A stretch of DNA of 64,000 nt. Source: Psychrobacter sp. BI730 (GTDB taxonomy: Bacteria > Pseudomonadota > Gammaproteobacteria > Pseudomonadales > Moraxellaceae). Location: positions 62,001 to 126,000 of the forward strand of contig NZ_JAATTV010000007.1 of assembly GCF_013414195.1 (NCBI RefSeq), given 5' to 3'. The position numbers were made by a program, and so were the translations under genes. Below are positions 35,008 to 44,734 of the stretch, piece by piece (the first letter of the stretch is position 1; every line of letters starts with the position of its first letter). The notes under the pieces were generated by a model, which made no database searches, was not told the origin of the DNA, and saw only the letters and a list, made by a program, of their open reading frames with translations.

Positions 35008-36363
35008 ATGCGCACTACCTTTCATTTGAAAACCCTCGCAGTAGCTATTGCTACTCTCTCTGTTGCTAGCGTAACCAACGCTGCTGGTCTGGATCGCTCA
35101 GGTCAAGATGTCACTGCCTTTTTTCAAGATGGCACTTACGCTGAAGCGGTCTATACTTATATTGACGCTGATGTAAGCGGCTACGATAGTGCGAATGTCA
35201 ACCCTGGCCAAAATGACTATGAGCGCGGCAATAAAACGGGCGACATTGCTGAATCTTATGACTTCTTCCGTTATGGCGTAAAAGCAGATATTAACGATAC
35301 TTTCAGTGTTGGTGTCTTATACGATGAGCCATTTGGTGCTGCTGCTGAGTATACTCAAAGCAATTTTGTGGCAAGTGAAGACAGGAATGCTTCAGGAGGG
35401 GCTTTGGTAGGTGATGGTGTAGACCCACAGACTGCAGGTGCCATAGCACTAGCCGAAGCAAGTACTGCAGGTGAAAATACCAATGTAGAAGTTCGTAGCC
35501 AAAGCCTAACGGGTATCCTTGGTATGAAGTTCGGCGCGAATAAAAACTTCCAAATTTATGGTGGTCCAGTTGCTCAGCGTATCCAATCTGAAACCAAGCT
35601 GCGTGGCCTAGCGTATGGTCCTGCTACTGGTTATACCTCAAACAGCAATCCTGATATGGATTACGGTTATATAGCAGGTATTGCCTATAGCAAGCCTGAA
35701 ATTGCTCTAAAAGCAGCGTTGACTTATCGTTCTGAGATTGACCATGATATAGATATCTCTGAGAATTATCCTATAGCAGGTATTTTGGCTCAAGGAGCTG
35801 CTTTGCAGCAAGGAGCGACTCCAGCACAGGCAGCGGCTATAGGGGCTGCGGCTGCTAACCGGAACAGTAATTATGAGATTACAACCCCTAAATCAGTCAA
35901 CTTTGATTTCCAAACAGGTATCAATCCGACTACTTTAGCAACGGCAAAAGTCCGTTGGGTACCATGGAGCGATTTTGCCATCACACCACCATTATATAAT
36001 GACGTTAGTAAACGTAATTACGGCCCTGATGGTTTGGACTTGGTTGAATACGAAGATGACCAATGGCAAGTGGAGCTTGGTCTTGCCAAGCGTGTCGCGC
36101 CTGCACTTGCTATAAGTGGTACTGTGGGTTGGGATAGTGGTGCCGGTGATCCAACAACGTCGTTAGGTCCTGTCGATGGCTATTACAGCGTCGGTCTTGG
36201 TGCCAAATACAACGTGACGGAAAACTGGGCAGTGTCTGCTGGTGGTAAATACTTATGGTTCGGTGATGCAAAAGGTCGTCTACCTAGTGGAAAGATCGTT
36301 GGTGATTTCCAAGATAATGACGGCTTTATCGCTGGTGTGAAGCTATCTTATCAAGCGAGATAA
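35008..36363 (+). CDS. FadL/OmpP1-type outer membrane transport protein (paralogue 2)
   Basis: A 451-residue paralogue of the preceding gene, alike from the signal peptide (MRTTFHLKTLAVAIATLSVA) to the last strands (GVKLSYQ). Barrel strands are nearly identical in many places (TPKSVNFDFQTGINPTTLAT, VRWVPWSDFA, ENWA-SAGGKYLWFGDA). Differences cluster in presumed loops. The 115-220 helical insert of copy 1 is replaced by about 35 residues. A different Ala/Gln-rich insert (AQGAALQQGATPAQAAAIGA) sits near residues 270-295. The pattern is that of duplicated porins diverging at exposed or hatch loops. GGAG is upstream of the ATG, and it has its own terminator. Fatty acid or hydrocarbon uptake is inferred from family. 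Confidence 0.88.
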   Translation: MRTTFHLKTLAVAIATLSVASVTNAAGLDRSGQDVTAFFQDGTYAEAVYTYIDADVSGYDSANVNPGQNDYERGNKTGDIAESYDFFRYGVKADINDTFSVGVLYDEPFGAAAEYTQSNFVASEDRNASGGALVGDGVDPQTAGAIALAEASTAGENTNVEVRSQSLTGILGMKFGANKNFQIYGGPVAQRIQSETKLRGLAYGPATGYTSNSNPDMDYGYIAGIAYSKPEIALKAALTYRSEIDHDIDISENYPIAGILAQGAALQQGATPAQAAAIGAAAANRNSNYEITTPKSVNFDFQTGINPTTLATAKVRWVPWSDFAITPPLYNDVSKRNYGPDGLDLVEYEDDQWQVELGLAKRVAPALAISGTVGWDSGAGDPTTSLGPVDGYYSVGLGAKYNVTENWAVSAGGKYLWFGDAKGRLPSGKIVGDFQDNDGFIAGVKLSYQAR

Positions 36364-36392
36364 TTTGACTTTATAATAGCAACCTAACAAAG

Positions 36393-36419
36393 AGCGACCT
36401 ATCATAGGTCGCTTTTTTA
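36393..36419 (+). terminator. Terminator of FadL paralogue 2
   Basis: Stem AGCGACC/GGTCGCT followed by TTTTTT, 30 nt after the stop codon. Confidence 0.9.
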
Positions 36420-36698
36420 TGGGCTTTCTATTACCTATTTGACTGTAAGTTCTCAAATATAGATAGAACAGCAAATATAATCTTTATAGTATTAATTCAT
36501 ATAGCACGACTACATTTTATTTGCCTAGTTTAGCTTAGTGTCCATATACAGCAAATACCCTTGCATTTAAGAACCTATACGCACTCGTACCTTACCGAAT
36601 GAGTTGTTAATAACGTAGCATACTTGAGGTACACAAGGAAAAGATCTAAATAGATAATCAAATGTGATATTAAGAAAAGAAGTATTGTTGATAAAGGC

Positions 36699-36821
36699 TT
36701 ACTTCGTAAAAGTGAGCAGCAGTTGGAATGCCAAATAGGCTAGGACAATCTGGCTTAGTATATCCATCACAGAGCTATCAGATGCTACTATCTTTGTCCG
36801 TACAACTGTCTCATTTGTCAT
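36699..36821 (-). CDS. Possible 40-residue membrane peptide
   Basis: ATG at 36821 with AAGAAAAATT upstream (weak ribosome site). The product has a polar N-terminal half (MTNETVVRTKIVASDSS) and one hydrophobic helix (LSQIVLAYLAFQLLLTF). It lies between the putP terminator and the FadL terminator, so it would need its own promoter in about 55 bp. No family recognised. It may be chance. Confidence 0.22.
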   Translation of the reverse strand: MTNETVVRTKIVASDSSVMDILSQIVLAYLAFQLLLTFTK

Positions 36822-36875
36822 AATTTTTCTTGTTTTGATACTATAGTAGGTTAAATATACTAAGTCGTTACTCAT

Positions 36876-36909
36876 AAAAAAACCTCGCCACAAGTGACGA
36901 GATTTTTTT
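36876..36909 (-). terminator. Terminator of putP
   Basis: AAAAAAACCTCG pairs with CGAGATTTTTTT around a short loop, 31 nt past the putP stop codon leftward. Confidence 0.88.
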
Positions 36910-36939
36910 ATAACAATAATCTTAAGATATTACGTAAAC

Positions 36940-38439
36940 TTATTTGTTTAAGTTCAGCTCCATCTCTTTGTACTTAGCAGAAACTGAAGGTCTTGGACCA
37001 CCAGTCATAATACTAACGGCAAAGATAGCGATAGTACTTAAGATAAAGCCTGGAACGATAGCATATAACCAGCTATTTAGTGCCATACCATCTACTTGGA
37101 AAGGACCATAAATCCATAGGATAACAGTCAGCGCACCAACAACCATACCGGCAACAGCACCATTACGGTTCATACCACACCATGTAAGGCTGAAGATAAC
37201 CAATGGACCAAACGCAGCACCAAATCCTGCCCATGCGTTAGAAACTAGGTTCAATACTGAGCTATCTGGGTTAGACGCTAGCATAATGGCAACAATAGCA
37301 ACGATGATAACTGAGATACGACCAACCAATACTTGGCGAGCTTCTGGTGCATCTTTATCAAAGAATAGTTTGTATACATCTTTGGTTAGAGAGCTAGATA
37401 CAACCAATAGCTGTGATGAGATAGTACTCATAATTGCCGCTAAAATAGCTGCTAATAGGAAACCTGAAACCAATGGGTGGAACAAGAACTGAGTGAATAC
37501 TAAGAAGATAGTCTCAGGATCATCCAACGTCATCGCAGTTTTTTGTACGTAGGCACGACCAGCAAAACCAGTCATTAGTGAACCAATAAGACTCACAACC
37601 ATCCAGCTCATACCGATATTACGTGCAGTCGGTACATCTCTCACTGAACGAATCGCCATAAAACGTACGATAATATGCGGTTGGCCAAAGTAACCTAAAC
37701 CCCATGCCATGAGTGAGATAATACCGATGACACTCATACCGCTAGTAACGTCTAAAAGGGTTGGATCAATGTTTCTCACCGCTTCTGTCGTGGCTGAAAT
37801 ACCACCAAGATCAGTAAAGGCAACGACAGGTACGATTACCATGGCAAACAGCATGATGACGCCCTGTACGAAATCGGTCATAGATACTGCTAAGAAACCA
37901 CCGAATAGCGTATAAGCCACAACCACACCAGCAGTAACCCATAGGCCAGTACTATACGATAGGTTAAGTGAGCTTTCGAAGAGTTTACCACCACCTACAA
38001 GACTTGCAGCGGTATAGACGGTAAAGAATAGAATGATGACCACTGCTGAGATGACGCGTAGCATGTGCGACTTGTCTTCAAAGCGGTTGGCGAAATAATC
38101 TGGTAGGGTGATAGCGTTGTCAGCCACTTCGGTATAAACACGAAGGCGAGGTGCTACGATGAGATAGTTTAATAATGCACCTAATGTCAAACCAAGCGCG
38201 ATCCAAATACTGACCACACCATCGGCAAACATATAACCAGGTAAGCCAAGTAGTAACCAACCTGACATATCTGATGCACCTGCAGAAAGTGCGGTTACTG
38301 CTGGGCCTAAGTTACGACCCCCTAACATATAGCCTTCAGTATCATTGGCTTGCTTAAAATAAGCGTAAACACCAATCCCAATCATCACTAAGAAATAGGC
38401 GCCGAGTGATATCAGCACGCCACTAGAAACTCCGTTCAT
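36940..38439 (-). CDS. putP: Sodium/proline symporter
   Basis: A 499-residue Na+/proline symporter of the SSS family (E. coli PutP 502), with 13 predicted helices. The N-terminal GRNLGPAVTALSAGASDMSG contains the conserved Asp of the Na+ site. The AWGLGYFGQPHIIVRFMAIR segment is nearly invariant in PutP. The Na2-site helix is in AAIMSTISSQLLVVSSSLTKD. AAGGAC is 9 nt before the ATG. No proline dehydrogenase gene lies beside it in this window. It is flanked by strong hairpins on both sides and is thus an isolated transcription unit. Confidence 0.95.
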   Translation of the reverse strand: MNGVSSGVLISLGAYFLVMIGIGVYAYFKQANDTEGYMLGGRNLGPAVTALSAGASDMSGWLLLGLPGYMFADGVVSIWIALGLTLGALLNYLIVAPRLRVYTEVADNAITLPDYFANRFEDKSHMLRVISAVVIILFFTVYTAASLVGGGKLFESSLNLSYSTGLWVTAGVVVAYTLFGGFLAVSMTDFVQGVIMLFAMVIVPVVAFTDLGGISATTEAVRNIDPTLLDVTSGMSVIGIISLMAWGLGYFGQPHIIVRFMAIRSVRDVPTARNIGMSWMVVSLIGSLMTGFAGRAYVQKTAMTLDDPETIFLVFTQFLFHPLVSGFLLAAILAAIMSTISSQLLVVSSSLTKDVYKLFFDKDAPEARQVLVGRISVIIVAIVAIMLASNPDSSVLNLVSNAWAGFGAAFGPLVIFSLTWCGMNRNGAVAGMVVGALTVILWIYGPFQVDGMALNSWLYAIVPGFILSTIAIFAVSIMTGGPRPSVSAKYKEMELNLNK

Positions 38440-38892
38440 ATAAATTGTCCTTAACCAACATGGTTGGCTGTAATTATTTTTTAACTATAAAAGTTCTGTC
38501 CTACAAGGCGATGTCCAAAACAATATTTAAAGACAAAAAAAGCCATTAATTGAGACATAATGGCTTTTTTCAGTATCTTCTGTAGTTATATATGATTGAT
38601 GTCGTTCTATGGCTAGCACTCATATAGAGATAGAGAACAACGGGAACATCGCATTCCACTTATCTATTGTTATTGCTCGCATCTGCTATTTATATATGAG
38701 TATTAGCAACCTATTCAATCAAAACCATTAAACCTACTGTTAACCATCATATCTTACTAGAAGTATTCAATATATGACTATCAGTGTCCTTGTGGTAAAT
38801 TTTTGTTATAAAAACAACGTCAAGCGTATTATAACGCATGAGAGTCACAAATGCGAATAGCTTAATGGTTAGACTGTTATAGCGAGCTCTTT
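38440..38892. other. Intergenic region putP to lysR
   Basis: About 450 bp, no gene. It contains the hairpin at 38535-38570 and the putP promoter region. The 320 bp between that hairpin and the LysR stop codon shows no further structure that I can support. Confidence 0.55.
38535..38570 (-). terminator. Strong hairpin upstream of putP (terminator of lysR, or leader attenuator)
   Basis: A perfect 13-bp stem AAAAAAGCCATTA/TAATGGCTTTTTT with T runs both ways. It is 96 nt before the putP ATG and 323 nt after the LysR stop. Either it ends the LysR transcript or, if the putP promoter is upstream, it attenuates putP. Confidence 0.7.
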
Positions 38893-39765
38893 TTATTCAA
38901 TAGGCGCAAGTAAGTCTAGTAGGGCGGTCACGCTGCTAGATTGAGTTAATTTTGGATTGATGACCACACCTAAATAGCGTTGTAATTCAATATTGTCAGC
39001 CATATCGATACGTTCCAAGTCTTGACTGACCATCGTTTGTGGTAGTACTGACCAACCAAGACCAACAGATACCAGCATACGGATAGACTCAAGAGGGTTG
39101 GTGCTCATCGTGGCATAAGGCTTCAGATTGTGCTTGGCAAACTCAGCCAAGGTAATCTGACTGGTAAAGGTATTGGCAGAAGGCAAAATGGCAGGATAGC
39201 GCGCTAACTGCTCCAACGTCACATTAGATTTAGTAGCCAAAGGTGATAGCGTACCCGTCATAAAATAAAGAGGGTCTGACCAGAGCGTGTGATAAGTTAA
39301 GCGCTTATCATATACAGGAGGTAGAGTTACAAAGGCCAAAGACAAATCACCATCTAGTACTGCTTTATGAGCTTTTTCAGAATCTACGAAGTGTACTTCT
39401 AACTGAACAGCTGGATAAGCTTGAATGAAGTGTTTCAAGACGGGTGCTAAATGATGTAGGCCAATATGATGGCTAGTACCAATGACTAACTTGCCAGAGA
39501 CGATATGCTGAGAATGCTGTAAGTTGATTTTAAAGTTCTCATAATCTTCCAGCCAACGCTTGGCATGAGGTAGCATTTCACTAGCCGCTTGAGTAGGTAC
39601 AATTCCACGTCCTACCGTATCAAACAAGGTAATGTTAAACTCGTCTTCTAAGTTTTTGATACGTTTACTGACAGCAGGCTGAGTGATAAACAGCTTTTCT
39701 GCAGCGCCTGAGATACTGCCAGTGTGCATAACGGTAACGAATGTCGTCAAGTTTGTGGTGTTCAA
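38893..39765 (-). CDS. LysR family transcriptional regulator
   Basis: A 290-residue LysR-type regulator, divergent from leuC. The N-terminal winged helix-turn-helix (about 1-60) includes GSISGAAEKLFITQPAVSKRIKNLE. The effector domain starts near 90 (GKLVIGTSHHIGLHHLAPVL). The start is a TTG at 39765 with AAGGA 7 nt upstream. No ATG is available nearby, and the protein then matches family N-termini. LysR proteins usually regulate the divergent gene, so control of the leucine operon is the natural inference. Pseudomonads also have a LysR gene next to leuC. A dyad at 39871-39894 fits a binding site. Confidence 0.9.
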   Translation of the reverse strand: MNTTNLTTFVTVMHTGSISGAAEKLFITQPAVSKRIKNLEDEFNITLFDTVGRGIVPTQAASEMLPHAKRWLEDYENFKINLQHSQHIVSGKLVIGTSHHIGLHHLAPVLKHFIQAYPAVQLEVHFVDSEKAHKAVLDGDLSLAFVTLPPVYDKRLTYHTLWSDPLYFMTGTLSPLATKSNVTLEQLARYPAILPSANTFTSQITLAEFAKHNLKPYATMSTNPLESIRMLVSVGLGWSVLPQTMVSQDLERIDMADNIELQRYLGVVINPKLTQSSSVTALLDLLAPIE

Positions 39766-40139
39766 ACGAATGTCCTTAGCTACTTTACGAGCTATAAATA
39801 AAAGTTGGCTGACCCAATCACAACGTATTAGAAATAAAAGTTTGCGTCTGGTTAAAAATCATCAATTATTATTATAGGATTTGCCTGCTATAATCACAAG
39901 ACATCGAGGCGTATTGTGACATATTTATTCTAAAAAATTGGCTATTTACCTTTTAAAACGTATTTTAAGCGTTAATTTTAGTCATATGTCGAGTCTCCTG
40001 AAGAAATAATATTTAAGTCTTAGATACGACAGTAATTATTAAACATTGTAGATAGACATAGCATTTACGTAGAATCTTAGCTTGGCAATGTGCAAGTAAG
40101 TAAAAATTAAGTAATTAGTAACCTATAAAGGATAGCAAC
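39766..40139. other. Divergent control region lysR / leuC
   Basis: 374 bp containing the LysR-type dyad at 39871-39894 and the promoters of both units. I see no leader peptide with consecutive Leu codons and no classical leu attenuator. Confidence 0.5.
39871..39894. promoter_or_regulatory. LysR-type operator dyad
   Basis: A perfect inverted repeat ATTATAG-N10-CTATAAT, containing a T-N11-A core, about 106 nt upstream of the LysR start and 245 nt upstream of leuC. Position and form suit autoregulation and activation of the divergent operon. Confidence 0.5.
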
Positions 40140-41558
40140 ATGGCTGGTCAAACGTTATATGACAAACTTTGGAACGCTCACGAAGTCACTAAGCGCGACG
40201 ATGGTTCGAGCCTGATTTATATCGACCGCCACCTGTTGCACGAAGTGACGAGTCCACAAGCATTTGAAGGGTTAGAATTAGCAAACAGAGCGCCATGGCG
40301 TTTATCGGCCAACATTGCCAGTCCAGATCATAATGTGCCGACCGTCACAAAAGAGCGCCTAGAAGGGGTGCCTGGGATTAAAGACAAAGTATCACGCTTG
40401 CAGGTTGTCACGTTGGACGATAACTGCACCAAGTTTGATATTGCTGAATTTACTATCAATGATGCGCGTCAAGGTATTTTGCACGTGGTCGGTCCTGAGC
40501 AAGGTTTGGTCTTGCCAGGTATGACGGTTGTTTGCGGTGACTCGCATACAGCGACTCATGGGGCGCTTGGCTGTTTGGCTCATGGTATCGGAACCTCCGA
40601 AGTTGAGCATGTATTGGCAACGCAGTGTTTGATTCAAAAGAAATCAAAAAATATGCAAATCCGTGTCACTGGCCAACTTGGTGCTGGCGTTACTTCAAAA
40701 GATGTGGTGTTAGCTATTATTGCGAAGATTGGTACAGCAGGTGGAACAGGACACGCGATTGAATTTGCAGGTCAAGTGTTCGAAGACATGAGTATGGAAG
40801 GCCGTATGACCGTCTGTAACATGGCGATTGAAGCAGGTGCACGTGTTGGTATGGTTGCGGTCGATGACACGACAATTGATTATGTCAAAGGTCGTCCATA
40901 TGCGCCAAGCGAAGCACAATGGGAACAAGCGGAAGCCTATTGGCGTACATTATATTCAGACGATGACGCGGTATTTGATACTGTGGTAGAAATCGATGGT
41001 AGTCAGATCGCACCGCAAGTATCTTGGGGTACATCGCCTGAGATGGTTGTAGATATCACGCAATCTGTACCGACACCAGATCAAGCCATTGATGAAGCTC
41101 AAGAAGAGGGCTGGTTACGTGCTTATACTTATATGGGGCTAGAGGCAGGTCAGAAAATTACGGATATCCAACTTGATCGTATATTTATCGGTTCATGTAC
41201 CAATTCACGTATCGAAGATTTACGTGATGCGGCAGCGGTAATCAAAGGTCGTAAAGTTGCTGATAACGTAAAAGAAGCGATCGTTGTTGCAGGCTCTGGA
41301 CAAGTGAAACTGCAAGCAGAGGCTGAAGGCTTGGATACGTTATTTACTGAAGCTGGTTTTGAATGGCGTGAGCCGGGCTGCTCAATGTGTCTTGCGATGA
41401 ATGCAGACAAGCTTGAGCCGCAAGAGCACTGCGCTTCAACGTCTAATCGTAATTTTGAAGGTCGTCAGGGTAATGGTGGTCGTACGCATTTGGTAAGCCC
41501 AGCAATGGCAGCTGCCGCCGCGTTGGCAGGTCATTTTGTAGACGTTCGTACGTTTTAA
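40140..41558 (+). CDS. leuC: 3-isopropylmalate dehydratase large subunit
   Basis: Large subunit of isopropylmalate isomerase (472 residues), an aconitase-type [4Fe-4S] enzyme interconverting 2- and 3-isopropylmalate in leucine synthesis. Conserved segments are [42 protein letters not shown] (active site and substrate), [13 protein letters not shown] and GCSMCLAMN; the Cys residues in the last two bind the cluster. AAGGA lies 8 nt before the ATG. It is the first gene of leuC-leuD-lipoprotein-leuB. Length and motifs are normal. Confidence 0.97.
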   Translation: MAGQTLYDKLWNAHEVTKRDDGSSLIYIDRHLLHEVTSPQAFEGLELANRAPWRLSANIASPDHNVPTVTKERLEGVPGIKDKVSRLQVVTLDDNCTKFDIAEFTINDARQGILHVVGPEQGLVLPGMTVVCGDSHTATHGALGCLAHGIGTSEVEHVLATQCLIQKKSKNMQIRVTGQLGAGVTSKDVVLAIIAKIGTAGGTGHAIEFAGQVFEDMSMEGRMTVCNMAIEAGARVGMVAVDDTTIDYVKGRPYAPSEAQWEQAEAYWRTLYSDDDAVFDTVVEIDGSQIAPQVSWGTSPEMVVDITQSVPTPDQAIDEAQEEGWLRAYTYMGLEAGQKITDIQLDRIFIGSCTNSRIEDLRDAAAVIKGRKVADNVKEAIVVAGSGQVKLQAEAEGLDTLFTEAGFEWREPGCSMCLAMNADKLEPQEHCASTSNRNFEGRQGNGGRTHLVSPAMAAAAALAGHFVDVRTF

Positions 41559-41700
41559 GTCTGATAATAAGTAGCTGACATCATGCTTGTATTAACGATA
41601 AATATATGAGCATGGTGTCAAAGATGGTAAAAAATTATTTACTGTCTAATATGCTTATCAAGGTCATCAGCCAGCAAAAATATAATTGATAGGAAATTTT

Positions 41701-42351
41701 ATGCAAGCTTATAACACCCAAACAGGTATCGTTTGCCCGTTAGATCGCGCAAACGTCGATACCGACCAAATTATCGCAAAACAGTTTTTAAAGTCTATTA
41801 AACGTACAGGTTTTGGCGTGAATCTATTTGACGATTGGCGCTATCTTGACGAGGGCTATCCTGGCCAAGACAATAGCACACGAGTCATCAATCCAGACTT
41901 TGTATTGAATAAACCACGTTATCAAGGTGCTACTATCTTACTAGCACGCAGAAACTTTGGTTGTGGCTCTAGTCGTGAGCATGCACCTTGGGCGTTATCA
42001 GAGTATGGTTTCCGTACGGTAATTGCGCCAAGTTTTGCAGATATCTTTTACAATAACTGTTTCAAAAATGGCATGTTACCAATTGTGTTGGATGAAGCGA
42101 TTGTCGATACGTTAATGAAGGCAACTTTTGATAACGAAGGCTATGAGTTGACCGCGGATCTTGAACGTCAAGTCGTCATCACACCAACTGGTGAAGAGTA
42201 TGCCTTTGAAGTAGATGCTTTTCGCAAACATTGCTTGTTAAACGGACTTGATGATATTGGTTTAACCTTACAACAAAGTGATGCTATCAAAGATTATGAG
42301 CAACAAATGATGCAAAAAACACCGTGGATATTCAACGACGTAAGAGCGTAG
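41701..42351 (+). CDS. leuD: 3-isopropylmalate dehydratase small subunit
   Basis: Swivelling small subunit of isopropylmalate isomerase (216 residues; E. coli 201). The N-terminal segment [21 protein letters not shown] is present, as is the substrate-specific loop [18 protein letters not shown]. The start at 41701 is set by AGGA within 8 nt; a TTG 15 nt earlier would put that ribosome site inside the gene. It lies 142 nt after leuC. The two subunits form a heterodimer in the cytoplasm. Confidence 0.97.
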   Translation: MQAYNTQTGIVCPLDRANVDTDQIIAKQFLKSIKRTGFGVNLFDDWRYLDEGYPGQDNSTRVINPDFVLNKPRYQGATILLARRNFGCGSSREHAPWALSEYGFRTVIAPSFADIFYNNCFKNGMLPIVLDEAIVDTLMKATFDNEGYELTADLERQVVITPTGEEYAFEVDAFRKHCLLNGLDDIGLTLQQSDAIKDYEQQMMQKTPWIFNDVRA

Positions 42352-42487
42352 AGGGTCATTCTATAATCTACTGCTAATAAAATATGAGTAGTCGCAAAGC
42401 AGCGTTGAGTTATGGCGGTGAACTGTCTAAAATGAAGAATAGTTTTTCACTACATTTTATTATCTCTCTTGAATAGTAGCCGCCATT

Positions 42488-43207
42488 ATGAATACAAAAC
42501 GTTATGCTCTATGGACAAGTACAATTGTTGCTGCAAGCTTATTATTGTCAGGCTGTCAGCTATTGACGGGCTATCAAAAAATAAATGAGGCAGAGAGTGC
42601 TGAAGCATGGGTAGGTAAAATTAAACCTATTGCTGGTGAAGTAAATATTGCCTGTGTGGGTACATATCATTGCGAAATTGTGCAGATAGATAAAACACTC
42701 ATTATCGCGCCCAACAGTCACGAGCCAATCAATCCTCAGATTATGACAGCCTTACCACGTCAAGAAGGTATGGCAAAAACATCGATGAATATGGATATGA
42801 CACCACTCGTCAATAAAAATGCCATAAAAGTTGTGCCGTTAGCACCTTCGAGTATGCCAGGATTGACCAACTATTATGCACGGGTCATGCCTGCCAAACA
42901 CGAGGTACATGTGAATTTTTATCCAGAGAATAACATGGGCTATGTTGAGCGTTTCGCGATGATTCATGACTTTACTGAAGCAGGTACTTATCAGTTGCGC
43001 GCTTATCAAAAAAAGAACACCGAAAAATCAGGCAGTCTATTAGACACAGCATCACCTGAGCCTTTATGTATTGAGCTATTGCAAGGTACTCAAGTACAGC
43101 GCCGATTCTGCAAGCAACTAGACGCTGAGCATCAAGGCGAGTTTGTAGAGACGGGTATGGTCAAAGCAGTAACATCAGCACCCAAAGCCAAAAAAATGGC
43201 AGCATAA
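42488..43207 (+). CDS. Hypothetical lipoprotein encoded inside the leu operon
   Basis: A 239-residue predicted lipoprotein. The lipobox LLLSGC puts the lipidated Cys at residue 23, then QLLTGYQKINEAES. The rest is a globular region with two Cys in CVGTYHCEI and a pair later (ELLQGTQVQRRFCKQL), possibly forming disulfides in the periplasm, and an Ala/Lys-rich C-terminus. Asp is absent at +2 (Gln), so Lol sorting would favour the outer membrane. I recognise no domain with confidence. It lies between leuD (136 nt) and leuB (63 nt) on the same strand, so it is expressed with leucine synthesis although nothing links it to that pathway. Confidence 0.8.
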   Translation: MNTKRYALWTSTIVAASLLLSGCQLLTGYQKINEAESAEAWVGKIKPIAGEVNIACVGTYHCEIVQIDKTLIIAPNSHEPINPQIMTALPRQEGMAKTSMNMDMTPLVNKNAIKVVPLAPSSMPGLTNYYARVMPAKHEVHVNFYPENNMGYVERFAMIHDFTEAGTYQLRAYQKKNTEKSGSLLDTASPEPLCIELLQGTQVQRRFCKQLDAEHQGEFVETGMVKAVTSAPKAKKMAA

Positions 43208-43270
43208 AATATGAGACTGAAAAGCTCAAAAATATAATCAACCAATAAAAATATTTCCAAAAGGATCAGT

Positions 43271-44374
43271 ATGGCAACGATTTTAACATTAGCGGGTGAT
43301 GGTATTGGCCCTGAAATTATGACCCAAGCCATTGACGTGCTTAAGGCTGTCAATGATAAGTTTTCACTTGATTTAACGCTTGAGTCTGGATTGATTGGCG
43401 GTGTGGCTATTGATGCAACTGGTGAGCCTTTACCAGATGAGACATTGGCCCGTGCTCGCGCCGCAGATGCCGTATTGCTAGGTGCGGTCGGTGGTCCTAA
43501 ATGGGATGCAATCGAGCGTAGTAAACGCCCTGAGCGCGGTCTGCTCAAAATCCGCGGTGAGCTTGGTTTATTTGCCAACTTACGCGTAGCCAAGCTCTAT
43601 TCACAGTTGGCTAACGCCTCTAGTATCAAACCTGAAATTATCTCAGGTTTAGATCTATTGATCGTTCGTGAACTGACAGGCGGTATCTATTTCGGTGAGC
43701 CTCGTGGTATCCGTACACTAGAAAATGGTGAGCAGCAAGGCTATAACACGATGGTGTATAGCACAAGTGAGATTCAGCGTATTGGTAAAGTTGCCTTTGA
43801 ATTAGCAAAAACGCGTGCGAAAGCAGCAGGCACAGCAGCTAAGGTATGTTCAGTTGATAAAGCCAATGTATTAGAAGTCACCGAGCTGTGGAAACAGACG
43901 ATGATCGAAATGCAGCAAGCTGACTATAGTGATGTGGCGTTATCACATATGTATGCTGACAATGCTTGCATGCAGTTGATTAAAGATCCTAAGCAGTTCG
44001 ATGTTATGGTGACAGGTAATATGTTTGGCGATATCCTATCTGATGAAGCTGCGATGTTGACAGGCTCTATCGGGATGTTGCCATCAGCGAGCTTAGATGA
44101 GTCAGGTAAGGGCATGTATGAGCCGTGTCATGGTTCAGCACCTGATATCGCAGGACAAGATAAAGCCAACCCATTAGCGACTATCTTATCTGTTGCTATG
44201 ATGCTGCGTTACACCTTCAAGCAAGAAGAAGCGGCACAAGCAATTGAGCAAGCAGTCAGTGATGTGCTTGATGATGGTTTACGTACGCTAGATATTTTAG
44301 ATAGCAGCGAAGCTGGACTTAAGCAGGTAGGCTGTAAAGAAATGGGTCAAGCGGTTTTGGCCAAACTGATATAA
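43271..44374 (+). CDS. leuB: 3-isopropylmalate dehydrogenase
   Basis: NAD+-dependent oxidative decarboxylase (367 residues) making 2-oxoisocaproate in leucine synthesis. Conserved segments are [11 protein letters not shown] at the N-terminus, the GAVGGPKWD loop, the substrate Arg residues in [34 protein letters not shown] and the metal/NAD region [26 protein letters not shown] followed by [23 protein letters not shown] lies 7 nt upstream of the ATG. It is the last gene of the leu operon, with a terminator 66 nt later. Confidence 0.97.
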   Translation: MATILTLAGDGIGPEIMTQAIDVLKAVNDKFSLDLTLESGLIGGVAIDATGEPLPDETLARARAADAVLLGAVGGPKWDAIERSKRPERGLLKIRGELGLFANLRVAKLYSQLANASSIKPEIISGLDLLIVRELTGGIYFGEPRGIRTLENGEQQGYNTMVYSTSEIQRIGKVAFELAKTRAKAAGTAAKVCSVDKANVLEVTELWKQTMIEMQQADYSDVALSHMYADNACMQLIKDPKQFDVMVTGNMFGDILSDEAAMLTGSIGMLPSASLDESGKGMYEPCHGSAPDIAGQDKANPLATILSVAMMLRYTFKQEEAAQAIEQAVSDVLDDGLRTLDILDSSEAGLKQVGCKEMGQAVLAKLI

Positions 44375-44734
44375 GTTAACTTGCGTTTAAAGGCTATTCC
44401 TATATAGCATTTTCCACAGTCTTAGTTTGCGTGTTGTATACCCATAGGCTACCAAGTGGCGTATGGGTTTTTTATCGTTTATTTGTTAGCTTATCTATAA
44501 GCATTGTATTAACAGAGACGCTGTACAACAAAGCTCCTTTTAACACAAAGCTGTTATATGCTCACAAGGTAATATGACAATATTAGTAGCTTATAAAGGA
44601 GCTAAAATATTTCGCTTTTAGCAAAAGTAAAATATCCAAAATTTAGATGCCAAAGGTAAGTTCTAAAAATCCAAAAAACTGTAGTATTTGAAAACTGAAA
44701 ATAAAAATAGAATTTCTTAAATGAGGAGTATTAC
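44375..44734. other. Intergenic region leuB to L,D-transpeptidase
   Basis: 360 bp with the leu terminator at 44440-44473 and the promoter region of the next gene. No coding frame seen. Confidence 0.55.
44440..44473 (+). terminator. Terminator of the leu operon
   Basis: Stem ACCCATA/TATGGGT, extendable by GGC/GC pairs, then TTTTTT. Confidence 0.8.

Larger units (their letters stand above)
36364..36939. other. Intergenic region FadL paralogue 2 to putP
   Basis: About 575 bp containing two terminators (36393-36419 rightward, 36876-36909 leftward) and one doubtful 40-codon frame described separately. Confidence 0.55.
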
